Shown piece after piece: positions 14,062 through 20,405 of a DNA stretch of 20,527 bases. This stretch comes from CAZOBJ01 sp964577825 (GTDB lineage: Bacteria; Planctomycetota; SZUA-567; JAFGNG01): the NCBI GenBank assembly GCA_964577825.1, contig CAZOBJ010000056.1, forward strand, positions 1 through 20,527, written 5' to 3'. Under the pieces are notes generated by a model. That model was not told the origin of the DNA and made no database searches. It saw only the letters and a program-made list of their open reading frames with translations. Numbering within the stretch: the first letter of the stretch is position 1; each line of letters begins with the position of its first letter. The position numbers and the translations under genes are program-made.

Positions 14062-15477
14062 TCACAGCACGTATTTCTTCAGGCCCGGCTTGCGCGCGCG
14101 GATCTCCCGGGCGCGGTCCTCGAACCCCGACCGGCCCATCAAGGCGTAGGTCGCGCTCTTGCCCGCCTCCACGCCCGGCTGGTCAAACGCGTTCACGTCG
14201 TACAGTTCGCCCGCCACGGCCGTGGCCATCTCCAGGAGGTAGAAGAGCTGCCCGAGCGCGTTCGCGTCCGGACGAGGCAGGGAGATGGTCTGGTTCATGC
14301 GGCCGGCCTCGCACAGGGCGATGCGCGTGGCCTCCTGCTCGGCGTGGAAGAGGCGGGCCATGCTCTGCCCGCCCAGGTAGGCGAGGCCCTCGCATCCGGC
14401 CAGGTCGTCGGGCACCTTGGGCAGGGGCAGGCGCAGGCGGAACTTGTCCACCGTGAGGAACGTGACCACCTTGTCGTACGGGCCCTCGGTATAGAGCTGG
14501 ACCTGGCTGTGCTGGTCGGTGACCCCCAGCGCCTTGACGGGCGTGGGCCCGACGTGCACCTCGCGGCCGCGCCGGTCGCGCGCCTTGCCCAGGCTCTCGG
14601 CCCAGAGCTGCGCGTACCAGTCGGCGACTTCCTTCAGCCCCTGGGCGTAGGGCATCATCACGGAGACCCGCGCGTCCTGCTTGCGGTCGGCCAGGTACTG
14701 CGTAGCCGCGAACAGGGCCGCGGGGTTGCGCCACAGGCTCGCGACCCGGCAGCGCTCGTCCATGCGCGCGGCCCCGGCCAGCAAGCCCCGCACATCCATG
14801 CCGCACAGGGCCGCGGGCACCAGCCCCACCGGCGAGAGCACGCTGAACCGCCCGCCCACGCCCTCGGGGATGGCGTAGCTTTCCAGCCCCAGGTCGTCGG
14901 CGACCGGGCGCAGATGCCCCTGGTGCGCGTCGGTGATCGCGATCATGTGCTTGGCCACCCGGTCGGCGCCCAGGCACCCGGCCACCGTGTCGTAGGCGGT
15001 CAGGAACTGGCTCATGGTCTCGGCCGTGGACCCGCTCTTGGTGATGACCACGAACAGGGTGCGCGGCAGGTCCAGGACGTCGTCGAACAGCCCGCTCTGG
15101 AACACCGGATCCACGTTGTCCAGGACGTGCAGCCGGGGCAGGCCCTTGCGGTCGCGGCGCGGGAGCAGGTTGTGGAAGGGGTGCAGAAGCGCGCCGCGCA
15201 GGGCGACGGTCCCCAGCGCGCTGCCCCCGATGCCCAGCACCACCACGTCGTCGAACCGGCCCCGCTTGCGCCGGGCGCTGGCCAGGAGCTTCTTGACCTG
15301 GTCGCTCTGCCGGGGCAGGTCCATCCACCCGGTCATACCCTCGCCGCGGTGCTTGTGCAGGGCGCGCACCGCGGCCTTGACCTTGGGCTCGATCTGCTTG
15401 AGCCAGCTCTCGCGCAGGCCGTGTTTGCCCACGCGCGTGGTGAACAGGTTGTTGAAGTCGCAGCGGATGTCCGCCAC
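14062..15477 (-). CDS. pgi: Glucose-6-phosphate isomerase
   Basis: A 471-aa cytoplasmic enzyme interconverting glucose-6-phosphate and fructose-6-phosphate in glycolysis and gluconeogenesis. The phosphosugar-binding core is clear: VVVLGIGGSALGTVALRGAL (GIGGSALG at 82-89), VVITKSGSTAETMSQFL (KSGSTAE, 147-153), GGRFSVLSPVG (R210), LWAESLGK (E294, the likely catalytic base), TDQHSQVQLYTEGP (H323) and FDQPGVEAGK (K440). The length matches the compact bacterial type rather than the 550-aa E. coli type. The start is GTG 15477, set by GGAGGGAG six bases upstream; upstream in-frame sequence is low-complexity and not conserved-looking. It lies 78 bases after purC. Confidence 0.95.
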   Translation of the reverse strand: MADIRCDFNNLFTTRVGKHGLRESWLKQIEPKVKAAVRALHKHRGEGMTGWMDLPRQSDQVKKLLASARRKRGRFDDVVVLGIGGSALGTVALRGALLHPFHNLLPRRDRKGLPRLHVLDNVDPVFQSGLFDDVLDLPRTLFVVITKSGSTAETMSQFLTAYDTVAGCLGADRVAKHMIAITDAHQGHLRPVADDLGLESYAIPEGVGGRFSVLSPVGLVPAALCGMDVRGLLAGAARMDERCRVASLWRNPAALFAATQYLADRKQDARVSVMMPYAQGLKEVADWYAQLWAESLGKARDRRGREVHVGPTPVKALGVTDQHSQVQLYTEGPYDKVVTFLTVDKFRLRLPLPKVPDDLAGCEGLAYLGGQSMARLFHAEQEATRIALCEAGRMNQTISLPRPDANALGQLFYLLEMATAVAGELYDVNAFDQPGVEAGKSATYALMGRSGFEDRAREIRARKPGLKKYVL

Positions 15478-15555
15478 CGGTCGCTCCCTCCATGATCGCC
15501 CGGGCGCGCCGCCCCTCGCCGGGCCGCGGCCGCGCGCCACGGGTCTCGGCCGCGG

Positions 15556-16491
15556 TCAGTCGGGCAGCTCGTGCCCGGTGATGCGCCGGTATCCGTCGCG
15601 GTACTTGGCCCGGGTCTCCTGGACCACGCGCCGGGGCAGGGACGGCGCGGGCGGCTCGTGGTTCCAGCCCGACTCGTTGTCCAGCCAGTCGCGCACGTAC
15701 TGCTTGTCGAAGCTCGGGGGGTTGGCGCCGACCTCGTAGGTGGCCGCATCCCAGAACCGGCTCGAGTCCGGGGTGAGCACCTCGTCGATGAGAACGAGCT
15801 CCCCGTCGGCCAGCCCGAACTCGAACTTGGTGTCCGCGATGATGATGCCCCGCTCGCGCGCGTGCGCGGCGGCCGTGCCGTAGAGCTGTAGCGACGCGTC
15901 GCGCATCTTCCAGGCGAGGTCTTCGCCCACCCGGCGGCCCATCTCCGTGAAGCTGATGTTCTCGTCGTGGCCGCTCGCGGCCTTGGTGGCCGGGGTGAAG
16001 ATGGGCTCGTCGAGCTCTTCGGCCTGGCGGTACCCCTGGCGCAGGGGGATGCCGCACACGGCGCCGCTTTCCTGATAGTCGCGCCACCCGCTGCCGGCCA
16101 GGTAGCCGCGCACCACGCACTCCACGGGCAGGGGGTCGGCCTTGCGCACGATCATGCTGCGCCCGCGCAGCACCCGCTCCGCGGCCCGGGTGATGGTCGG
16201 CAGGCCGGCCAGGTCTTCGGTCAGGAAGTGGTTGGGGATGATGTTGCCCAACAGGTCGAACCAGAACAGGCTCAGCTGCGTGAGCACCCGGCCCTTGTCC
16301 GGGATCGGGGTGCCGAGCACCGAGTCGAACGCGCTGATCCGGTCCGTGGCGATGATGAGCAGCCGGTCCTCCAGGTCGTAGATGTCGCGCACCTTGCCGC
16401 GGCCGAGCAGGGTGAGCCCGGGAAGCTCGGTCTCGGTCACGGCCCGGGGAAGGCTCTCGCCCGTGTCTTCGAGGTGATACGCGTCCGGCAT
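15556..16491 (-). CDS. purC: Phosphoribosylaminoimidazole-succinocarboxamide synthase (SAICAR synthetase)
   Basis: A 311-aa cytoplasmic enzyme of de novo purine synthesis that joins aspartate to CAIR using ATP. Motifs include LLGRGKVRDIYDL (29-40, ATP-binding start), LIIATDRISAFDSVLG (45-60), ECVVRGYLAGSGWRDYQ (124-140), IIIADTKFEFGL (216-227) and LIDEVLTPDSSRFW (234-247), with DKQYVRDWL near the C-terminus. It is about 310 residues, the longer type of the family (E. coli PurC is about 240). ATG 16491 is chosen for the AGGAGAGG upstream; an in-frame longer form from 16578 begins with low-complexity Arg/Ala sequence. It is the first gene of a leftward operon under the promoter at 16615-16643. 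Confidence 0.95.
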   Translation of the reverse strand: MPDAYHLEDTGESLPRAVTETELPGLTLLGRGKVRDIYDLEDRLLIIATDRISAFDSVLGTPIPDKGRVLTQLSLFWFDLLGNIIPNHFLTEDLAGLPTITRAAERVLRGRSMIVRKADPLPVECVVRGYLAGSGWRDYQESGAVCGIPLRQGYRQAEELDEPIFTPATKAASGHDENISFTEMGRRVGEDLAWKMRDASLQLYGTAAAHARERGIIIADTKFEFGLADGELVLIDEVLTPDSSRFWDAATYEVGANPPSFDKQYVRDWLDNESGWNHEPPAPSLPRRVVQETRAKYRDGYRRITGHELPD

Positions 16492-16614
16492 CCTGCGCGT
16501 CCTCTCCTGTAGCGTTCGGCCCCACCCGGAACGTACGCGCGACCGCGCGCCGGGCGTCCGCGCCGCGCGCGCGTGCAACGCAACCCCTTCGCGCGCAACG
16601 CCCCACGGCCCGCC

Positions 16615-16643
16615 ATTCTACCCCGCCCTGGAACACGGGTCAA
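16615..16643 (-). promoter_or_regulatory. Sigma70-type promoter for purC-pgi
   Basis: On the minus strand TTGACC (16638-16643) and TAGAAT (16615-16620) are separated by 17 bases. The leader to purC ATG 16491 is about 117 bases. No purine riboswitch-like fold was recognised in the leader. Confidence 0.8.
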
Positions 16644-16832
16644 ACACTTCTTGGGCCGGGGCCTGCGGGCCGCGGGCAGGCGATTCCGGACGTTGGCGTC
16701 CGCGCTGCGTAGACTCGGGTAAGCGGTAGTGCCACGGCCGACCCTGTACGCACCACGCGGCAAGGGTCCGCCCCGCGCCAACCGCCCATGCCCGCCGGTC
16801 CGCCGCGACCAACCAGCCCCGCCGCCCCGGAC

Positions 16833-16861
16833 TGGACTTTGGGGCGGGGGTGGGGTAGACT
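16833..16861 (+). promoter_or_regulatory. Candidate rightward promoter
   Basis: TGGACT (16833-16838) and TAGACT (16856-16861) are separated by 17 bases of G-rich sequence. It is followed by a strong ribosome binding site and an ATG at 16890 and could also transcribe the zinc-ribbon gene at 17047. Each hexamer has one or two mismatches to consensus. Confidence 0.4.
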
Positions 16862-16872
16862 GGACGTGGGCA

Positions 16873-16914
16873 GAGAGGGGGATCGACACATGCGCGCGCG
16901 GGCGCCTCCGCAAT
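16873..16914 (+). pseudogene. Orphan translation start: possible 5' remnant of a host gene
   Basis: GAGAGGGGG (16873-16881) lies 8 bases before ATG 16890, which begins MRARAPPQ in host-like GC-rich codons. The frame continues to 17243 but quickly loses protein character and overlaps the real zinc-ribbon gene in another frame. It may be the start of a gene interrupted by the accessory segment. Confidence 0.3.
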
Positions 16915-17046
16915 TCTCCGGCGAAAGGGACGGCACAAGACGCGGAGCCACCTGGGTCTTGTGGCGTAGTGCGAGCGCTCAACACGTAGGTTATAGATCT
17001 GCAGCCCCAGCGAGGCGCAGCCTTGTCAGCCTAACAGGAGAATGTG

Positions 17047-17652
17047 ATGGCCGTGTTCCGTTGCCCTGCCTGCAAAGGCAGAATAGGTCCCGAGACCACC
17101 ACCTGTCCCTACTGCGGTCAGGCGGTCCGAGCCGCAAGTGCGAATCAAGCAGGCAAAGCGATCACCCGCCTTATCTGGTTCATGGTCCCCGCCGTCATCC
17201 TGATTGCGGTTGGGGTCATTCTCATGAACAACACGGGCAGTAGAGAAGACGGCCTCTCCGAAGTCCACGCGGACGCCCCTAGCCGGTCGACCTCAGCTGC
17301 CCCAAGCCCGAGCATCGCAGACGTGCCGTCTCACGAGATCGTCGACCGAGACATCTATGACGCGCCGGTCAAGACGCAGGTCGAGCTGCACGCGGTCCTC
17401 AGACAATCCGTCACGGAATCCGACCTCGATTCGCTTCTCCAGAAGCTCTACACCGACGCTCTCGCTACGGGCGGCTTCAAGCACCACGGTGGCAAACCAA
17501 CCCACATCTTCATCTATGTCTACACCACCCGTGAGCACTTCGCGTCTGGTATGGGACAATGGATAGCCATGCTCAGCAAGACCGGCGAGAATGCGCAGGC
17601 CAGTACTCGCATAAAGAGCGAGTTGATCCCGGAGGCCTCGAAGCCGCCGTGA
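17047..17652 (+). CDS. Zinc-ribbon single-pass membrane protein, probably frameshifted at its C-terminus
   Basis: A 201-aa product from ATG 17047 (AGGAG at 17036-17040). Residues 4-23 are a zinc ribbon (FRCPACKGRIGPETTTCPYC; C6, C9, C20, C23). Residues about 43-60 are a membrane helix (WFMVPAVILIAVGVILM). After a Ser/Pro/Asp linker comes a domain with IYDAPVKTQVELHAVLRQ, LDSLLQKLYTDAL, THIFIYVYTTREHFASGMG and QWIAMLSKTGE. I associate this domain with hypothetical zinc-ribbon proteins that continue into a 'LTE.KRKEIF...' helical domain. Here that domain is found directly downstream in the +1 frame (17654-17941), so the gene is probably split by a frameshift near 17627-17649. Codon use is less GC-biased than the chromosomal genes to the left. 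Function unknown. Confidence 0.75.
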   Translation: MAVFRCPACKGRIGPETTTCPYCGQAVRAASANQAGKAITRLIWFMVPAVILIAVGVILMNNTGSREDGLSEVHADAPSRSTSAAPSPSIADVPSHEIVDRDIYDAPVKTQVELHAVLRQSVTESDLDSLLQKLYTDALATGGFKHHGGKPTHIFIYVYTTREHFASGMGQWIAMLSKTGENAQASTRIKSELIPEASKPP

Positions 17653-17653
17653 G

Positions 17654-17941
17654 GTAAAGCATACGCTCACCGAGGCGAAGCGGAAAGAGATCTTCAGGGC
17701 GATTTGTTCGGCAGATCACCGCGCTGATGCCGAGGCTCAACGCATGCATCCGATTCCTGACGCCTCGGAACCTGGCTACTCCCAAGCCGAAGCCAAGGCC
17801 CAGATTGAGAAGCAAGCTGAAACGAGCAACGCCCTTCACGAGAAATATAGGGCAGAACTCGCCCACGAGTACGATATCAGCGAGGATCAGCTTAGAGCAA
17901 TCTTGGTAGAGGGCATTCAGAAGAATTGGCCAATGCCATAG
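17654..17941 (+). pseudogene. Detached C-terminal domain of the zinc-ribbon membrane protein
   Basis: In the +1 frame relative to the preceding gene the sequence reads VKHTLTEAKRKEIFRAICSA, then HRADAEAQRMHPIPDASEPG and YSQAEAKAQIEKQAETSNAL, ending YDISEDQLRAILVEGIQKNW-PMP. The pattern is that of small helical domains with 'KR..IF..' at the start and 'G.SE.QL..I..EGI...WP' at the end. No ATG, GTG or TTG with a ribosome binding site precedes the domain; the first ATG (17744) lies inside it. It therefore looks like the 3' part of the upstream gene after a frameshift, although expression by programmed +1 shifting or as a separate 65-aa protein cannot be excluded. Confidence 0.6.
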
Positions 17942-18071
17942 GCACAATAGGTGCCGCAGGCGTCTGCGCCCCGCGCGCACGCCGCTCCTGGCCTGTGCCC
18001 TGCTCGCCGCGGTCGTGCTCTTGCTCAAGCAGCGGCTGCAGGCCGAGCACGAGGACGAGCGCGGGGGGTAG
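17937..18071 (+). pseudogene. Host-like C-terminal fragment of a membrane protein
   Basis: This frame has no start but ends in TAG 18069-18071 and reads RPARTPLLACALLAAVVLLL then KQRLQAEHEDERGG. It has a hydrophobic helix, a charged tail and strongly GC-rich codons, unlike the genes on either side. It is best read as the end of an interrupted chromosomal gene; a chance open frame is possible. Confidence 0.35.
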
Positions 18072-18146
18072 GACGGGGAGCGGTGAGCTGCGGGGCTCCC
18101 TGTTTGAGTGAGCATATCTATCGAGGTTCCGAGGAGGGGGCTACAG

Positions 18147-18176
18147 ATGCCAACACGCCGAGGAGATAGGATATGA
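18147..18176 (+). CDS. Nine-codon leader ORF overlapping the HEPN gene start
   Basis: ATG 18147 is preceded by GAGGAGGGGG (18131-18140, 6-base spacing) and encodes MPTRRGDRI. Its TGA (18174-18176) overlaps the ATG of the HEPN gene (ATGA). This arrangement would couple HEPN translation to that of the leader. No run of a single amino acid suggests classical attenuation. Confidence 0.4.
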   Translation: MPTRRGDRI

Positions 18177-18958
18177 CACCAAGGGACGCGTTCGACGATA
18201 TCATGAGCCGAGCACAACGGCTCCTGGCCCTTTACGATGGCCTCGTTGATACCCGGAAACGGGCCATTAGGCGCGACTGGAGGCAGGCTTTCTGTAGGCT
18301 GATGAAATGGCGCGTGAAGGGATCGATTGAAAGAGTAGACGGTAGAGACGCGATCATCGTACTGAAGGAGGGCGCCACCCTTAAGCGAACGGACTTTGCC
18401 GCCGAGATGCTCGACGACCTGCTGCGCAGCGCTCTCACTCTCGCGGTCAGTGCACTTGATCGCTATGTGCATGAGCGCGTCGTTCGCAAGATCGTCCCTG
18501 CCCTCAGACAGTCCAAACAGACAACCGAGCAACAGCAACTCGAGATTCCTGCACATATCGCCATGGAGATCGCCGACGCTGTTGTCCAGGATCGGCGAGT
18601 CAAATCCAACAGGAAGTTTCGCCCAGCGAATATTGTGCGGCGACGCATGCAGGAAGTCCTGCATCAACGCCCCTTTCAGAGTTGGAGGCAGATAGCCAGC
18701 GCGTTCGCGCTCATCGGAATCGGCGGTATCGACGGTAAGATACAGGCCTCTCTTCGAGAGGCTAATCTAGGTGCTTTCAAAGACGAACTAAACGCCGCAA
18801 TACGCCAGAGAAATCAGATTGTGCACGAGGGTGACCTCGTACGCCACGAGAGAACGGGCAACGCTTGCGTGCGGAAGCATCGGATCCAGCCTCACGCTGT
18901 GCGAAGCGGCATGGACACCATCAGGAAGCTGGTGGAGGAGCTTGAGAAGATTGGATGA
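18173..18958 (+). CDS. HEPN-domain protein, putative RNase of a defence or toxin system
   Basis: A 261-aa, mostly helical product. ATG 18173 has AGGAG (18161-18165) seven bases upstream. The C-terminal part carries the HEPN signature: AAIRQRNQIVHEGDL gives R213-x4-H218, the active-site motif of HEPN ribonucleases, within a helical bundle that also includes FAAEMLDDLLRSALTLAVSA (about 75-95), LDRYVHERVVRKIVPAL (96-112) and FALIGIGGIDGKIQASLREA. The 'RNQIVHEGDL' form is most like RiboL-PSP-HEPN-type proteins. HEPN domains cut RNA in abortive-infection, toxin-antitoxin and CRISPR-linked systems. The next gene is SIR2-like on the same strand, a combination typical of defence islands. No transmembrane segment or obvious antitoxin is seen, other than a possible role for the leader ORF. 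The HEPN call is fairly sure; the defence role is inference. Confidence 0.8.
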   Translation: MTPRDAFDDIMSRAQRLLALYDGLVDTRKRAIRRDWRQAFCRLMKWRVKGSIERVDGRDAIIVLKEGATLKRTDFAAEMLDDLLRSALTLAVSALDRYVHERVVRKIVPALRQSKQTTEQQQLEIPAHIAMEIADAVVQDRRVKSNRKFRPANIVRRRMQEVLHQRPFQSWRQIASAFALIGIGGIDGKIQASLREANLGAFKDELNAAIRQRNQIVHEGDLVRHERTGNACVRKHRIQPHAVRSGMDTIRKLVEELEKIG

Positions 18959-19169
18959 TCTGGCCAGCGAGCCAAATAGAGTGCGCTGAACCGACATCCT
19001 TTGCCTCCGCGCTTCCTTCAGGGCCGTGTACGACGAGGTCGCATTGACACAAGACTCCTCAGAGATCAACGTATTCGCTAAAGACGTGCCAGCACAGCCA
19101 GGCATGAACGCGCAGCCTGACGCGCTGGGTCCGTAGTCCGTGACTGCTCCGCTCATCGGGATGTGACAG

Positions 19170-20300
19170 ATGGCACAGGCCAAGCGAGTCTTCATCCTCG
19201 GCGCAGGCTTCTCCAAGCCGGCGGGCATGCCGCTCGCGACAGAGCTCATACCTGGCCTAGAAGAGAGAGTCACCTACAAGGCGCTATGGGATTGGCTCCG
19301 CATCCTTCGGGAAGAACTGGCCTGGCTGAATAGAGGGGATGGTCAAGCGCCCGACTTCAAACTGAATATCGAAGAAGTCTTTCATTACGCATACTTCCAT
19401 ATGGAGGCCCATCGCCTCAGAGACCAGCTTAGGACGCAACGCGTTACACAAGAGCTCAAGGCGCAATATCGTGGACATCACTGCGCCGCTAACATCGTGA
19501 ATCAGATGCAGGATCACGCCGATACCATCGCGAACTGGCTTTCGTGCCTGGAAGACAAGCTACACGATGTCATTTTTGAGAAGGACGGGGAAGCGAACCT
19601 TGTGTCCATCTACCGTTGGGCAAGGGCCCTACGCGACGATGATGCGGTCTTGACCTTCAACTACGACACCTTGGTGGAGCGCGCCCTGGAGCAGCGCGGC
19701 AAGAAGTGGAACCACGGGATAGGCAAAGACGCAAACTGCGGTATCCCGGTCTTCAAGCTGCACGGGTCCATTGACTGGATCGCGATTTACCGCGCCGATC
19801 CCTCGAACCTTCCGCGCAAGCTCGAGCTACTGTACAGGGTACCAAGCGCAACGTGCAAGGACCGGTCGCGCGAGGAAAAGGAGGACCTGCTTTACCGCTA
19901 TGAGACGCGGAAGCAACAGAAAGAGCACTTTCCATCGCGCCGTTTGTCGCTTGGAGGGTTGCCGAAGCAAAGTGTCGGCATCGCCGGACTCGGCATATAC
20001 AAGCCGCTGCACCACATCCCTGGGCTGGCGGAAGTGTGGCATCGCGCAATGCGTACGCTCGGGGAGGCCGACGAGATCGTGGCGGTCGGATTTTCCATGA
20101 GTGAGTTCGACGCGTTTGCGCAGCTACAGTTCGCAGAGTTGGTCCGGAAACGCGCAAAGGAGGGGCGCCCGCTGGCTGTGACGGTCATCGATCCGTACGT
20201 CAACAAAGCGGGCGTCGCGGAGAGGTTCAGGCGTGTGTTCCGATGGGTTAGGCCAGTGGAGAAGCGACACGAGGAAGTAGACTGGGAGGCCCTTCGCTGA
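19170..20300 (+). CDS. SIR2-like protein, putative NADase of a defence system
   Basis: A 376-aa product that should bind and cleave NAD+. Motifs in order: VFILGAGFSKPAGMPL (GAGFS at 11-15, nucleotide-binding loop), AVLTFNYDTLVERAL (N164 and D166, equivalent to the sirtuin QNID motif), PVFKLHGSIDW (H198, the catalytic histidine position, followed by G199) and IVAVGFSMSEFD (307-314, late Rossmann strand). No zinc-binding cysteine quartet of deacetylase sirtuins is present. This matches SIR2_2/SIR2-like NADases of anti-phage systems (defence-associated sirtuins, Thoeris ThsA, SIR2-HerA) rather than classical deacetylases. There is no long C-terminal extension as in DSR1/DSR2. It starts 211 bases after the HEPN gene; the ribosome binding site before ATG 19170 is weak (GGGA). 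Codon use is less GC-biased than in the chromosomal genes, as in the HEPN gene. Confidence 0.85.
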   Translation: MAQAKRVFILGAGFSKPAGMPLATELIPGLEERVTYKALWDWLRILREELAWLNRGDGQAPDFKLNIEEVFHYAYFHMEAHRLRDQLRTQRVTQELKAQYRGHHCAANIVNQMQDHADTIANWLSCLEDKLHDVIFEKDGEANLVSIYRWARALRDDDAVLTFNYDTLVERALEQRGKKWNHGIGKDANCGIPVFKLHGSIDWIAIYRADPSNLPRKLELLYRVPSATCKDRSREEKEDLLYRYETRKQQKEHFPSRRLSLGGLPKQSVGIAGLGIYKPLHHIPGLAEVWHRAMRTLGEADEIVAVGFSMSEFDAFAQLQFAELVRKRAKEGRPLAVTVIDPYVNKAGVAERFRRVFRWVRPVEKRHEEVDWEALR

Positions 20301-20344
20301 CTTGACCCGGCTTTGCCCTCAGAACAAGTCCAGCTGAAACAGAC

Positions 20345-20377
20345 GGCGGGGCCCGGACGCAACGCCGGACCCCCGCC
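20345..20377 (-). terminator. Hairpin terminator of the trpB-like gene
   Basis: On the minus strand GGCGGGG-G-TCCGG pairs with CCGGG-CCCCGCC (12 pairs, one bulge, 8-base loop) 28 bases after the trpB-like stop and is followed by GTCTGTTTC. It could also end rightward transcription from the SIR2 gene, whose stop is 44 bases away. Confidence 0.6.
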
Positions 20378-20405
20378 GAAGCAACTCGTCACGGCTTGAG
20401 CCCCC

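Larger units (their letters stand above)
16492..17046. other. Divergent intergenic region between purC and the accessory segment
   Basis: It holds the purC promoter (16615-16643, leftward), a rightward promoter candidate (16833-16861) and a ribosome binding site with start codon (16873-16892) that leads into no recognisable protein. From about 16915 rightwards the base composition becomes less GC-rich. Nothing else is recognised: no tRNA, no terminal repeats. Confidence 0.5.

Noticed and set aside
14026..15495. A 489-codon plus-strand frame opposite pgi
   Set aside because: The minus strand encodes clear glucose-6-phosphate isomerase motifs; the plus-strand translation is Gln/His/Ala/Val-rich noise.
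14183..16636. An 817-codon minus-strand frame across pgi and purC
   Set aside because: It is out of frame with both enzymes and gives Arg/Gly/Pro-rich sequence; an effect of composition.
19044..19072. Possible promoter for the SIR2 gene (perfect TTGACA at 19044-19049)
   Set aside because: No acceptable -10 hexamer is found at 16-18 bases (the 17-base position reads CAACGT), so it is not called as a promoter.
18788..19273. A 161-codon minus-strand frame covering the gap between the HEPN and SIR2 genes
   Set aside because: Most of it lies opposite the two real genes, it has no ribosome binding site, and no domain is recognised; the gap itself shows no convincing gene.
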